From positions 62,001-126,000 of the forward strand of contig CAIMFH010000021.1 in the NCBI GenBank assembly GCA_903840265.1: a stretch of 64,000 nucleotides of DNA, given 5' to 3'. Source of the DNA: an uncultured Schlesneria sp. GTDB lineage: Bacteria; Planctomycetota; Planctomycetia; Planctomycetales; Planctomycetaceae. Below the pieces are notes generated by a model. It was not told the DNA's origin, ran no database searches, and saw nothing but the letters and a program-made list of their open reading frames with translations. A program made the translations under genes and the position numbers. Position 1 is the first letter of the stretch. Every line of letters begins with the position of its first letter. Positions 24,804 to 34,016 of the stretch are shown piece by piece.

Positions 24804-24955
24804 GCCAGTCTGTTGAGGGATCGACCCACCGGCTTGCTCGCCAGCACCGGTCGACGGATGCGAACATCACATCGGCCGCTGTTGTACTGGCGGGTTTACT
24901 CGTTTGTGTTTGACACTGGAATTATTTCACCTGTCTCATCGGGGTCAACCGCTTT

Positions 24956-25141
24956 TCACGACTTCGATGACTTACTCGGCACTTTGGCTCCCTGCTTACG
25001 AGCCTTCGACAGGCCAATCGCGATCGCCTGCTTCTTGCTCTTCACCGGTTCCTTCGATTTGCCGCTGTGTAGTTCACCATGTTTCATTTCTTCCATGGCA
25101 TGCTTCACTTCGGTTCCCGCCTTCTTACCATACTTCGCCAT
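24956..25141 (-). CDS. DUF6496 small basic protein
   Basis: A 61-residue protein, very Lys-rich: MAKYGKKAGTEVKHAMEEMK and KKQAIAIGLSKARKQGAKVP match the DUF6496 family. These small proteins resemble the plasmid-stabilisation/histone-like KGG type and may bind nucleic acid. It lies 30 bp after the DUF892 ferritin-like gene on the same strand and is probably cotranscribed with it; both families are linked to general stress in other bacteria. Function unproven. Confidence 0.82.
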   Translation of the reverse strand: MAKYGKKAGTEVKHAMEEMKHGELHSGKSKEPVKSKKQAIAIGLSKARKQGAKVPSKSSKS

Positions 25142-25171
25142 GATTTCCTCCGTGCGGACAAGCCGCTTCGT

Positions 25172-25666
25172 TCATGCCTGAGCTTCGACGTTGATTTCAG
25201 ACTCTGCCAATTCGGTGAGCTTCTGGTCCGCGGCCTTTTCTTCGTCGAGCGTCGCCTGCAGTAGTTCTTCGATGTCGCCGTGCCCCAGCAACCTGGCGAA
25301 CGAGATCAATGTGCCATAAGTGGCGATCTCGTAGTGTTCCACTTTGTTGGCAGCCGCGATGATTGCGGCATCTCGAACGGCATCTTCAAAGTCGTCTTCC
25401 AGGACTTCAGCACCCTCTTCAACCAGTCCTTCCATGGCGGCACATTTGATGCCCCGCGCGCCGACCTCCAATAGCTGAAACACCTGCTCCAGCCGTTCCA
25501 CTTGACCATGCGTTTCCTGCAGATGATCCAGGATTGCTGTTCGCAGATTTTCAGACGTGGCCCCTTTGGCCATCTTCGGTAACGCTTTGACCAATTGCTT
25601 CTCGGCGTTGTAGATGTCCTTCAAGTTGTGAAGGAACAGGTCATCGAGGGTCTTTTTACTCTTCAT
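25172..25666 (-). CDS. DUF892 ferritin-like protein (YciE/YciF family)
   Basis: A 164-residue all-helical protein. TLDDLFLHNLKDIYNAEKQL is the family's opening helix. Further helices carry the expected carboxylate/His positions: HLQETHGQVERLEQVF, NKVEHYEIATYGTLI and LQATLDEEKAADQKL (ExxH-type di-iron ligands). These proteins are ferritin-like and induced by osmotic or oxidative stress in enterobacteria. It precedes the DUF6496 gene. Confidence 0.9.
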   Translation of the reverse strand: MKSKKTLDDLFLHNLKDIYNAEKQLVKALPKMAKGATSENLRTAILDHLQETHGQVERLEQVFQLLEVGARGIKCAAMEGLVEEGAEVLEDDFEDAVRDAAIIAAANKVEHYEIATYGTLISFARLLGHGDIEELLQATLDEEKAADQKLTELAESEINVEAQA

Positions 25667-26128
25667 GGTTGGATCCTTGAGGTATGGACGAGTGTGAGCG
25701 ACATGCTAATAGCGCAGGCATTTTCTGTTCCAAAATTGCGCCTTTAAAACTGCGGCCTGACGTTGAAGCGGAATCCATCTCAAGGCGGCGTTCCCAAGGA
25801 CCGACGGATACGAACAGCGATCTCTCACGCCTCATCGTCCATGATTTCATGGCCTGCGCGTGGACCACACGTTGTGACTGGTCCGCGACCAAGTCGCTAG
25901 AACAAAAGACACCTCACCATTCGGCCCGCCAAGTGACGAATGAGAAGGAGTTAGTCATTCTGTTGATCACCCGCTCTCGCCAAGAGATTGGCTACCTCTC
26001 TCCTCCAACGGAATGACGGAGGCGCAGCGATGATGCCGTCAACTGTTCGTACTGCTGCAGCGACCCACCTGAATGGTTACGATAATTCTCTTCCTGAGAA
26101 TTGTCCTCCCCGGCACCGGATCACTTCG
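25667..26128. other. Intergenic region
   Basis: About 460 bp between the divergent DUF892 and esterase genes. It holds one short hairpin word, CTCGCCAAGAGATTGG (25975-25990), which recurs at 29526-29541 after the sulfatase gene. No RNA gene, promoter pair or credible small gene was seen; reading frames here have no ribosome site or recognisable product. Confidence 0.5.
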
Positions 26129-27013
26129 ATGAGAAATAGCGGTTGGTGGCTTGTGGTCGCATTCGTTTTCGGGGGCCTCGACAACACGACCTGGGGCGAT
26201 GAGTTGCCCGTGATCTCGATCTGGACCGGGCAGGCTCCTGGTGAAACTGGCGACTTTGGCCCGGAGGTGGCTCAACCCAACAAGCCGGACGAGCAACCTC
26301 CGGTAATTCGGCTGACCAATGTCAGTCAACCGACTCTAACAGTGATGGTGCCACCGAAAGAGCGGCGAAACGGCACGGCGGTCGTGATCTGTCCCGGCGG
26401 AGGTTTCAGTATCCTCGCGTGGAACAAAGAGGGCTTGGAAGTGGCCGAGTGGTTCAATTCGATCGGCATCACGGCCTTTGTCCTGAAATATCGCAGCCCG
26501 ACATCGAAACGCCAGATCCCCTGGCTGGCACCCGCTCAGGATGCTCAACGAGCGATCCGGATCGTCCGTAGTCGCGCGGCCGAATGGGACTTGAAGCCCG
26601 ACCGGATTGGCCTGCTGGGATTTTCCGCGGGCGGCTCGACCGCGGCCAATGCGGCCATTAAATCAGAAACTCGCCTGTATGACGCTATCGACGACACCGA
26701 CCAATTGTCCTGTCGACCCGACTTCGTCGCGTTGATCTACCCCGCCTACTTGGTGGATAAGCAGGGCCAACTGAAGCCTGATCTGATCGTCACCAAGCAG
26801 ACACCTCCCATGTTCCTGGCCCACGCGTTTAACGATGGAATCACCTGCGAAAACAGCGTGCAATTATTTTTGGCCTTGAAGAAAGCTGGAGTCGCATCGG
26901 ACTTACACCTCTACTCCACTGGAGGACACGGTTTCGGCCTGCGACCCAGCGAGCATGCCGCATCGACCTGGCCCAAGCGATGTGAAGATTGGCTCAACGG
27001 ACTGTATCGTTGA
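26129..27013 (+). CDS. Secreted alpha/beta-hydrolase (acetyl-xylan esterase-like)
   Basis: A 294-residue protein with a signal peptide (MRNSGWWLVVAFVFGGLDN, cleavage near TWGDE). The catalytic motifs are VVICPGGGFSILAWNKEG (oxyanion loop), IGLLGFSAGGSTAAN (nucleophile), PMFLAHAFNDGITCENS (acid) and LYSTGGHGFGL (His). It is a paralogue of 18543-19730 but has no extra C-terminal domain. The frame is open upstream to 25988, but only the ATG at 26129 gives a signal peptide at the N-terminus. Likely role: removal of acetyl groups from polysaccharide outside the cytoplasm; a sulfatase lies about 0.9 kb downstream on the same strand. Confidence 0.85.
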   Translation: MRNSGWWLVVAFVFGGLDNTTWGDELPVISIWTGQAPGETGDFGPEVAQPNKPDEQPPVIRLTNVSQPTLTVMVPPKERRNGTAVVICPGGGFSILAWNKEGLEVAEWFNSIGITAFVLKYRSPTSKRQIPWLAPAQDAQRAIRIVRSRAAEWDLKPDRIGLLGFSAGGSTAANAAIKSETRLYDAIDDTDQLSCRPDFVALIYPAYLVDKQGQLKPDLIVTKQTPPMFLAHAFNDGITCENSVQLFLALKKAGVASDLHLYSTGGHGFGLRPSEHAASTWPKRCEDWLNGLYR

Positions 27014-27066
27014 TGCATCCAACGATTCGTCATCGGCGATAAATCGAAACGGAAGGAAGATCGATC

Positions 27067-27852
27067 ATGTTGATACGACACTTCTTGACAGGCACTATTT
27101 TAGTACTGAGCCTGACCTGCCCGGTTAGGGCGGACGACCCAATCTCGTTGCCAATGTTCGCTGGCGGCTCGCAGATTACTCGCGACAACGCCGAACGGAT
27201 TGAGTTGGCGCTGCGAAGCCCAGCCGAATGCGGTTTCGTTGATGAATCCCTCGAAAAGGCAATCACGACACTCGGTCAGCGACACCACATCGAGACTTGG
27301 ATTGATAAACAAGCGCTCCAAGATGAGGGCGTGGCGAGTGACCAACAGGTCACACTTGTGAAGTCGGGGATCTCGTTGGAAACAACGTTGGAGCTCCTGC
27401 TGCACCCGCTGGGCCTAACCTTTGTAAGCGAAGACGGTGTCTTGAAGATCACCACACAAACAACAGGGTGCGAAATCATGTCGACGCGAATTTACCCCGT
27501 TGGTGATCTCGTGGGGACGAATTACAAAGTCTTGTCGCAGCTCGTGATCGACAACACAAGTGGTCAGTGGGTCAGCATCGACCAGGAAGGAGGCATCATC
27601 ACTCCTTTCCCGCGATCGAGATCGCTTATCATTCGCCAGACTTACAAAGTTCATCGCGAGATCGAAGGGCTGCTCACCGCGCTCCGCCAGGCCAAGAAAA
27701 TGCAAGTCAGCTCGCTGCCGATCAGATCAACTGATCCTCACAGATTGAACGCCGCCGAAGCTTCGACAAAGATTCGGCCGACACAGCGGACGCAACAACG
27801 GAGTCCCTCCCCCGTCACTCAACCGACACGGATGTGGTCGGCAGGTGGATAG
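27067..27852 (+). CDS. Secreted STN-like domain protein
   Basis: A 261-residue protein with a signal peptide (MLIRHFLTGTILVLSLTCPVRA). Residues 55-135 (SLEKAITTLGQRHHIETWIDKQAL...VSGISLETTLELLLHPLGLTF...GVLKITT) have the beta-alpha-beta pattern of the secretin/TonB short N-terminal (STN) domain, in the form common in planctomycetes, followed by STRIYPVGDLV. The last 60 residues are basic and unstructured. In secretins an STN domain precedes a channel domain; here there is none, so the protein is a stand-alone periplasmic module of unknown partner. It follows the esterase gene by 53 bp. Confidence 0.7.
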   Translation: MLIRHFLTGTILVLSLTCPVRADDPISLPMFAGGSQITRDNAERIELALRSPAECGFVDESLEKAITTLGQRHHIETWIDKQALQDEGVASDQQVTLVKSGISLETTLELLLHPLGLTFVSEDGVLKITTQTTGCEIMSTRIYPVGDLVGTNYKVLSQLVIDNTSGQWVSIDQEGGIITPFPRSRSLIIRQTYKVHREIEGLLTALRQAKKMQVSSLPIRSTDPHRLNAAEASTKIRPTQRTQQRSPSPVTQPTRMWSAGG

Positions 27853-27937
27853 CCAACGAAGATGCCTTGATATCGACGACTAATGTCCCTCTAAACGACC
27901 GTGCGCGATTCCTCCCATCACCTCACGAGATGTTTGA

Positions 27938-29485
27938 ATGCGATCTCCTTCACATTGGTCTAGCTGGCTGACAATCACGCTGGTATTCGGCCTGATCATC
28001 GCGCCGCTCCGCTTGTGGGCTGCGGACAAACCGACCACGAGTCGTCCCAACATCGTGCTGATCTATGCAGACGACATCGGCTACGGCGATTTCAGTTGCT
28101 ATGGAGCCACCAAGATCGCAACGCCGAATGTCGATCGTGTGGCTCGCGAGGGACTGCGCTTTACCGACGGGCACTGTGCATCCGCCACCTGCACACCGTC
28201 GCGATATGCGATGCTCACCGGTGAATATGCCTGGCGAAAGAAGGGAACCGGCGTTCTGCCGGGCGATGCATCGCTCATCATCGAACCAGGTCGAGTGACC
28301 CTGGCATCGATCTTGAAACAAGCCAAGTATCACACCGGGGTCGTCGGCAAGTGGCATCTGGGCCTGGGGAACGCGGGCATGAATTGGAACGGCGACATCT
28401 CGCCCGGGCCACTCGATCTGGGCTTTGACGAATGCTTCCTGATGCCCGCCACGGGCGATCGAGTCCCCTGCGTCTACGTCGAGAACAAGCGAGTCCTCGA
28501 TCTGGACTCGACTGATCCAATTCAAGTGCGATTCGGCCAGAAGATCGGCCAGGAACCGACTGGCAGAGAACATCCCGAACTGTTGACGATGCATCCCAGC
28601 CACGGACATGACCAGACGATCATCAACGGTGTCAGTCGCATCGGGTTCATGACCGGTGGCAAGGCCGCACGCTGGGTCGATCAAGACATGGCCGACACGT
28701 TTGTCGACCGAGCGAAGTCGTTCATCACGCGGCACGTCGAAGCGGACGCTCAGCAACCGTTCTTCCTCTACTTCGCCACGCACGATGTCCATGTCCCGCG
28801 ATTGCCTCACGCACGGTTCCTCGGCAAGAGCGGACTGGGCCCCCGCGGAGACGCACTGCTTGAATTCGACTGGTGCGTCGGTGAACTGCTGGATCTGCTC
28901 GACAAGCAACATCTCACGGACAACACGATGGTCATCATCACCAGCGACAACGGGCCCGTCGTTGACGATGGTTATAAGGATGAGGCCGTTGAAAAGCTGA
29001 GCGGCCATCGTCCCGCCGGTCCGCTACGAGGTGGCAAGTACAGTAACTTCGAAGCAGGGACTCGAGTCCCATTCCTCGTTAGCTGGCCCGGTCGCATCAA
29101 GCCCGGTGTCTCAGACGCACTCGTCTGCCAAGTCGACTTCCCGGCGACCTTTGCGGCCTTGACTGGAAGCACTTTCGACAAGACGACAGCGCGCGACAGC
29201 CAGAACATATTGCCCGCACTATTGGGCGATTCCCAAACCGGCCGACAAACGTTGGTCGAACATGCCGGAGTGCTCTCGTTGCGTCAGGGAACGTGGAAGC
29301 TGATCGAAAAAGGGAAGGGCCCCGCGCGAAATGCCGCGACCAACACCGACCTTGGAAATCATGAAGCGGCGCAACTCTACGACCTGAAGGCGGACATTGG
29401 AGAGACCACTAACGTGGCCGACACTCACCCCGACAAAGTGTCGGAGATGCTCTCGATCCTCGAATCAATCCGCGAAGCCAAATGA
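27938..29485 (+). CDS. Secreted sulfatase (arylsulfatase family)
   Basis: A 515-residue protein with an N-terminal signal segment (SWLTITLVFGLIIAPLRLWA). PNIVLIYADDIGYGD supplies the first metal-binding Asp pair. CTPSRYAMLTGEYAWR is the sulfatase signature, with Cys oxidised to formylglycine by a maturase encoded elsewhere. VVGKWHLG and IITSDNGPVVD give further active-site Lys/His and Asp/Asn residues. This is family S1. Planctomycetes use large numbers of such enzymes to desulfate algal polysaccharides. It follows the STN protein by 85 bp and ends 126 bp from a convergent small gene. Confidence 0.94.
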   Translation: MRSPSHWSSWLTITLVFGLIIAPLRLWAADKPTTSRPNIVLIYADDIGYGDFSCYGATKIATPNVDRVAREGLRFTDGHCASATCTPSRYAMLTGEYAWRKKGTGVLPGDASLIIEPGRVTLASILKQAKYHTGVVGKWHLGLGNAGMNWNGDISPGPLDLGFDECFLMPATGDRVPCVYVENKRVLDLDSTDPIQVRFGQKIGQEPTGREHPELLTMHPSHGHDQTIINGVSRIGFMTGGKAARWVDQDMADTFVDRAKSFITRHVEADAQQPFFLYFATHDVHVPRLPHARFLGKSGLGPRGDALLEFDWCVGELLDLLDKQHLTDNTMVIITSDNGPVVDDGYKDEAVEKLSGHRPAGPLRGGKYSNFEAGTRVPFLVSWPGRIKPGVSDALVCQVDFPATFAALTGSTFDKTTARDSQNILPALLGDSQTGRQTLVEHAGVLSLRQGTWKLIEKGKGPARNAATNTDLGNHEAAQLYDLKADIGETTNVADTHPDKVSEMLSILESIREAK

Positions 29486-29522
29486 TTCCTCTCGAGCGCC
29501 GCCAATCTCGCTTCCTGTAGCG

Positions 29523-29593
29523 AATCTCGCCAAGAGATTGGGTGAAGTCGATGTGCAACCAACCTCGATTGCCGCTCGCCCAAGGTCTGGGCG
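29523..29593. terminator. Two hairpins between convergent genes
   Basis: AATCTC-GCCAA-GAGATT (29523-29539) and CGCCCA-AGGTC-TGGGCG (29577-29593) lie between the sulfatase gene (plus) and the small membrane protein gene (minus). They could act on both transcripts. There are no clear U-tracts. Confidence 0.5.
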
Positions 29594-29610
29594 ATCTTTG
29601 CGACAATGCG

Positions 29611-29796
29611 CTAATACGTCCGCGATACGAGATACACCACGATCGCGGCGATGGCGACGAATGCTGCCAGGCTTACGACATTTTGACGCACTAGATCAGC
29701 GCCACTTGACGAGTTGGACTCGGTCGGACTTTGCCGAGCGAAGACCGCATGGCGTGGATTCAATGGCAACATCTCATCGGTCAGATTTGTTGACAT
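29611..29796 (-). CDS. Small single-span membrane protein
   Basis: A 61-residue protein: a hydrophilic N-terminus (MSTNLTDEMLPLNPRHAVFA) and a C-terminal transmembrane helix (VVSLAAFVAIAAIVVYLV) ending in SRTY. The ATG at 29796 has AAAGGAAAG upstream at good spacing. It resembles a tail-anchored protein. No family known. It is probably real because of the ribosome site and the coherent topology, but it is short. Confidence 0.6.
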   Translation of the reverse strand: MSTNLTDEMLPLNPRHAVFARQSPTESNSSSGADLVRQNVVSLAAFVAIAAIVVYLVSRTY

Positions 29797-30111
29797 CACG
29801 CTTTCCTTTCATTCAACCTCGAACATCAGATCCCTAATGGGGATACTGGCGGCGATATAAAACCTTTCATGAAAAATGACAAGACTTCTATTGTGAGTCT
29901 ATTTTCTCCAGCTTCGCCCCCCCCCCTCGCCCTCGAAGGACATTCGAGCCGTGGGACATTTCCACGGCCGGTCAAACTGACGCTAAAAGTTCATCCATGT
30001 CAAGGATTTGCTACAATCCGTTGGTCCAATTCCTGTCTGAGCACATCCGCGCTTCCATTGCTGTAAGGGTCTGCGACTTCAACAAGACTGCATTCAGGAA
30101 GGCCACGCATC
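29797..30111. other. Intergenic region upstream of the serpin gene
   Basis: About 315 bp. It contains an A+T-rich stretch (29855-29910) suitable for promoters and a run of about nine C near 29917-29926. No RNA gene or palindrome of note is seen. Confidence 0.45.
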
Positions 30112-31686
30112 ATGCATCCCGCCGCTCATCTTCGATCGTCCCTGACCATCAGCCACGTCTTATTTTTCGTGGTCGGCCTCACTGTGACTGCAATCGTCGG
30201 CGCAGAACAACCGTTGCCGGAACAGGGCTCGACAGCAGCCCCAGGTGATGTCTTGGCGGCCTCCCAGGCCAATGGTCGTTTTGCGATTGATTTGTATCAT
30301 CGACTGGCCGAGGAGGAATCTGGCAAAAACATGTTCCTCTCGCCGTTCTCGGTTTCCCTCGCGCTGACGATGACTGCCGAGGGTGCTGTCGATCAGACCC
30401 TCGACCAGATGACCGATGTCCTGCACATCACTAAAGGGGACTTGGCAAGGATTCATCCGGGCCAACACGCACTGCAACGCTCGGCGATTCCTCAAGTCCC
30501 GCCAGAAGTCGTCAAGCGTCTCACCACGCTGCGGGCTCAATTGAAAGGAGCCAACTATCGCACCAAGGCGTTCGAGATCGTGCAGCAATTCCGTGAAGCA
30601 GAGGCATCATCCGAGACCGGACAGAAGCTCGCGGATGAAATCAACGCGCTCTTGAAGCGGACCTCGGCTTACGAATTGCAGATTGCGAATGCACTCTGGC
30701 TGGAAAAGACGTACTCGATTCAACCGAGCTTCCTCACCGTCTTGAAGCCAAACTATGGAGCGGTCTTGTTTCCCGTCGATTTCAAGCAGCGCGCAGAACC
30801 CGTGCGTCTGCAGATCAATCAGTGGGTCGCTCAGCAGACGAACGATCGGATCCAGGATCTACTCGCTCCACGGAGCATTACGGATCAGACGACGCTGGTG
30901 ATTACGAACGCGGTTTATTTCAAAGGGGACTGGGCCCAGCCCTTTGAGCCTTCACAAACCCGTCCAGAATCATTTCAGGTGTCGAACGATCAATCGATCA
31001 AGCTCAGCATGATGCGTCAGTGGAATAGGGATTCCGTCAGCTACGGCGCATTCGTCGCAAATGGGGATCTCTTCCCGACTCCCCGCGAAGTCCGTATCGA
31101 TCTCAAGGACGACGACTCATCGCTCTACCCTGACAAAGACGGCCATACGATGCTGTCATTGGGCTATCAGGGCGGCAAGATCCAGATGGTGTTCCTCGTG
31201 CCGCAATCCGCGACCGGACTGGCCGATCTCGAGACTTCATTAACATACGAGAAACTCAAACGTTGGATCGATCAGTTGGAATCCCGCACCGTCGATCTTT
31301 CGATTCCAAAGTACAAACTCGAATCGACGCACCATTTGACGAAGACGTTGCAATCCTTGGGGATGGTGCGAGCTTTTGTCGATCCAGGACAGGATCCACA
31401 CGGGGCACAGTTCGACAAATTGGTTGCAACTGCACGCCCCGAAGATCGTCTGTACATATCTGACGTGCTGCACAAGACGTTTGTCGAGGTCAGCGAAATC
31501 GGCACAGAAGCGGCCGCGGCCACTGCTGTCCTCACTAAATCGGCGGCCGAGCCTCGGCCGGATCTACCGAAGACGAGGCCTTTCAACCCTATCTTCAAAG
31601 CCAACAAACCATTCGTCTTTTTGATTCGTGATCGCGAAACCGCCAACATCCTGTTTATGGGGCGCTACGTCAGTCCGAAGTCATGA
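30112..31686 (+). CDS. Secreted serpin (serine protease inhibitor)
   Basis: A 524-residue protein, longer than the usual 370-400. The first 35 residues are a signal peptide (SHVLFFVVGLTVTAIVGA). Serpin hallmarks are NMFLSPFSVSLALTMTAEGA, LVITNAVYFKGDWAQPFE, the hinge EIGTEAAAATAVLTKSA, and the C-terminal FVFLIRDRETANILFMGRYV. The hinge is rich in small residues as in inhibitory serpins, so loop insertion and trapping of a target protease are expected. Extra residues between helices (e.g. PPEVVKRLTTLRAQLKG) account for the length. The target is unknown; an exported inhibitor could protect the cell envelope from its own or foreign proteases. Confidence 0.93.
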   Translation: MHPAAHLRSSLTISHVLFFVVGLTVTAIVGAEQPLPEQGSTAAPGDVLAASQANGRFAIDLYHRLAEEESGKNMFLSPFSVSLALTMTAEGAVDQTLDQMTDVLHITKGDLARIHPGQHALQRSAIPQVPPEVVKRLTTLRAQLKGANYRTKAFEIVQQFREAEASSETGQKLADEINALLKRTSAYELQIANALWLEKTYSIQPSFLTVLKPNYGAVLFPVDFKQRAEPVRLQINQWVAQQTNDRIQDLLAPRSITDQTTLVITNAVYFKGDWAQPFEPSQTRPESFQVSNDQSIKLSMMRQWNRDSVSYGAFVANGDLFPTPREVRIDLKDDDSSLYPDKDGHTMLSLGYQGGKIQMVFLVPQSATGLADLETSLTYEKLKRWIDQLESRTVDLSIPKYKLESTHHLTKTLQSLGMVRAFVDPGQDPHGAQFDKLVATARPEDRLYISDVLHKTFVEVSEIGTEAAAATAVLTKSAAEPRPDLPKTRPFNPIFKANKPFVFLIRDRETANILFMGRYVSPKS

Positions 31687-31725
31687 ATGATGGTGCGCGG
31701 TTCAATTCGCACCACGTATTCGTTC

Positions 31726-31763
31726 GGGTGCCACGGACTTGGAGTCCTCGACATGGCCGTGTC
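31726..31763 (-). repeat. 38-bp dispersed repeat, copy 1
   Basis: Its reverse complement is identical over all 38 bases to 61404-61441 and closely similar to 51980-52017. It carries two internal dyads (GACA..GGCC..TGTC and GGACTCCAAGTCC). It lies between the serpin and ExbD genes, which converge. Confidence 0.85.
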
Positions 31764-31905
31764 TTCGATCCAAACATACGGCGCGCGTAGTAGTGAATCA
31801 CGACCGTGATCGCATCGCGGCAAGTCCTGCGCGGGAATGACAGGAGCAGCAGTTCCAGAGAGGTCGACCGCCGTGTGAATAATCCAAGCAAGGTCGGCTG
31901 AGTCC

Positions 31906-32322
31906 CTAATTCTGCTTGCGTGGCAGATGAGCAACCGAGACGTTGTGGATTCCCGCCTCGGTACAAACGGACAAGGCGTCCATGACCTGCTGATACTGGC
32001 AGCGGCCGTCACCGCGGATGACGACGCTTTGCCCGGGGAATTGCGTCCGTGCCGCGGTCAGCAACGCCATCAGCCCCTCCAGCGTTTTGGTCTCACCCTT
32101 CACCGTCACCTGGCCATCGGTAGCAACGTTGACGACGATCGCATCGGGAGCGCCGGACAACGTCGAAGCCGCCATCGCACTGGGAATCTGAATATCCGTC
32201 GTCTGTTCATTCTCCGAGAAATGAGCCCCGATCATGAAGAACATGACCAGAAATAGAATGATGTCCAGCAAAGACGTCATGTTGATGGCTGGCTCTTCCA
32301 GCGGTGCCATTTTGAGAGGCAT
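31906..32322 (-). CDS. exbD: ExbD/TolR-type biopolymer transport protein
   Basis: A 138-residue protein with the ExbD layout: a short cytosolic N-terminus (APLEEPAINMTSLLDIILFLVM) in which LLDIILFL holds the conserved proton-path Asp, one transmembrane helix, then a periplasmic domain (SVVIRGDGRCQYQQVMDALSVCTEAG). With ExbB it uses proton flow to drive outer-membrane transport. It lies 155 bp after the amt gene on the same strand. An ExbB/MotA-like gene is divergent at 34433, so the partner is not in the same operon. Confidence 0.9.
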   Translation of the reverse strand: MPLKMAPLEEPAINMTSLLDIILFLVMFFMIGAHFSENEQTTDIQIPSAMAASTLSGAPDAIVVNVATDGQVTVKGETKTLEGLMALLTAARTQFPGQSVVIRGDGRCQYQQVMDALSVCTEAGIHNVSVAHLPRKQN

Positions 32323-32477
32323 TGGTGCGATCCATGCATAAATGAGAACTGTTACTCAACTGACTTACTGCCATTTGAGCGAGTTTCGGGTGGATCGCCA
32401 ACTCCAATTGACTGTAAAGTGCTAACGGGAACCTCACCGACCGCAATCGTCGATCGGCGAGGTTCATCCGATTCTGA

Positions 32478-34016
32478 CTAGAGGCGGTAAGCCGATTCGC
32501 CATGCTCGACGATGTCCAGTCCCTCGTCTTCTGTCTTCTCATCGACCGTAAAGCCGATTGTCTTATGGATGAGCAGTCCGATGATCAGCGTACAGACAAA
32601 CGCGTAAGCTCCCGTGAATAACAGTCCCTGCGCTTGCAACAACAACTGCGCTCCATTATCGACGACCGGACGGATCGCAAACACACCTACGAGCAATGCT
32701 CCCAGTGCTCCACCGACACCATGCACGCCAACGACGTCCAGCGAGTCATCATACTTGATGTACTGTTTGACATAGACGAAGAAGAAGCAGACCAGGCCAC
32801 CGATCAGCCCGATCAGCAACGCACTAAACGGACTGACGTGACCGGCACAAGGGGTGATGACAACTAAGCCTGCCACCATGCCTGAAGCGAGTCCCAGCGC
32901 TGTCGGTTTACCGATCACCAGCTTTTCCGCCAGTAGCCACGAACCTGTCGCAGCACTTCCCGCAATCGCGGTCGTCGCAAACGCCAACGCAGCGACGGCA
33001 CCAGCCACTGGCAGGAAATCTTTGCCCACAGCAATCGCCGAACCCGCATTGAAGCCGAACCACCCGACCATCAGGAACGCGGCCCCGATCAAAGTCCAGC
33101 CGATGCTATGTGGCATGAACTGGGCACCTGGATAACCGCGACGCTTGGGCAGGATCAAGATCAGCGCGAGTGCCGAAACACCGGCAAGAACGTGAACCAC
33201 TGTTCCCCCGGCAAAATCCAGCACGCCCTTCTGGAACAGCCAGCCGTTAACGTTCCACACCCAATGACAGACGGGGTCATAGACGATGGTGGACCACAGG
33301 ACGACGAACAGACACCACGGTCCGAACTTAATTCGTTCGGCCACCGCACCCACGATCAGCGCGGGGGTGATGATCGCAAACATCATCTGGAACATCGCAA
33401 ACAGCAATTCGGGGATCCCGATCGGGACCGCATCAACCGTATCACCGCTGGTCAGAATCTTGCCGTAACTGGCTGGACCGTCCATAGGCGTCACTACGTT
33501 GAATGACTTCAGGAAGACCAGTTCGGGATCCCAGCCAAGGTAGCTCAGCTTCGGCTTGTCCGTTCCGTCGTCATTCTTACCTGCATCGACGGCGATCGCC
33601 GAAGGGACAGAGAACGCCAGGCTGTATCCGAACGCGACCCATTGCACAGCAATCAGCGGCGCGCAAACCATGACACACATGAACATGTTCAGCAAGTTCT
33701 TCGAACGGACCATGCCGCCATAAAAAAGGGCCAGACCTGGCATCATAAAAAAAACTAATGCGGCACTGACCATCAGCCAGGCGATCGATCCTGTGTCGTA
33801 CTTCGCAGCCGATGGGGTCGCTACAGGCTCGGCCGGCGCGACGACCGGGGGGACTGATTTGGCTGCTGCATCCGCCTGTGCCACAGTTGCGTCACCCGAC
33901 GACTTCGCGGTGTCTTGCGCCCGGACAGCCGTTGCGCAGAAGCTCAGACCCAACACCATCACAAAAAGTGCCGCCACGCCAAGGGACGTGACCCGGTTCC
34001 GCAATTCAGCCAACAT
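32478..34016 (-). CDS. amt: Amt ammonium transporter with cleavable signal peptide
   Basis: A 512-residue protein. It starts with a signal peptide (MLAELRNRVTSLGVAALFVMVLG, cleavage near AVRAQ), then an Ala/Pro/Val-rich periplasmic linker, then an 11-helix Amt domain. DTGSIAWLMVSAALVFFM, GLALFYGGMVRSKN, the twin pore His (in VVHVLAGVSA and VGVHGVGGALG) and GWFGFNAGSA match the Amt/MEP family. The ATG at 34016 has GGAGGAGGTGC directly upstream; the frame extends to 34226 without such support. No glnK/PII gene is adjacent, although most amt genes have one. Confidence 0.94.
   Translation of the reverse strand: MLAELRNRVTSLGVAALFVMVLGLSFCATAVRAQDTAKSSGDATVAQADAAAKSVPPVVAPAEPVATPSAAKYDTGSIAWLMVSAALVFFMMPGLALFYGGMVRSKNLLNMFMCVMVCAPLIAVQWVAFGYSLAFSVPSAIAVDAGKNDDGTDKPKLSYLGWDPELVFLKSFNVVTPMDGPASYGKILTSGDTVDAVPIGIPELLFAMFQMMFAIITPALIVGAVAERIKFGPWCLFVVLWSTIVYDPVCHWVWNVNGWLFQKGVLDFAGGTVVHVLAGVSALALILILPKRRGYPGAQFMPHSIGWTLIGAAFLMVGWFGFNAGSAIAVGKDFLPVAGAVAALAFATTAIAGSAATGSWLLAEKLVIGKPTALGLASGMVAGLVVITPCAGHVSPFSALLIGLIGGLVCFFFVYVKQYIKYDDSLDVVGVHGVGGALGALLVGVFAIRPVVDNGAQLLLQAQGLLFTGAYAFVCTLIIGLLIHKTIGFTVDEKTEDEGLDIVEHGESAYRL

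Noticed and set aside
25684-26016. 110-codon plus-strand frame between DUF892 and the esterase
   Set aside because: Lacks a ribosome site and a recognisable domain, and it overlaps the likely promoter zone of the DUF892 gene.
27950-29008. Minus-strand 352-codon frame opposite the sulfatase
   Set aside because: The plus-strand frame carries all sulfatase motifs including CTPSR; the antisense product has no signal, domain or ribosome site.
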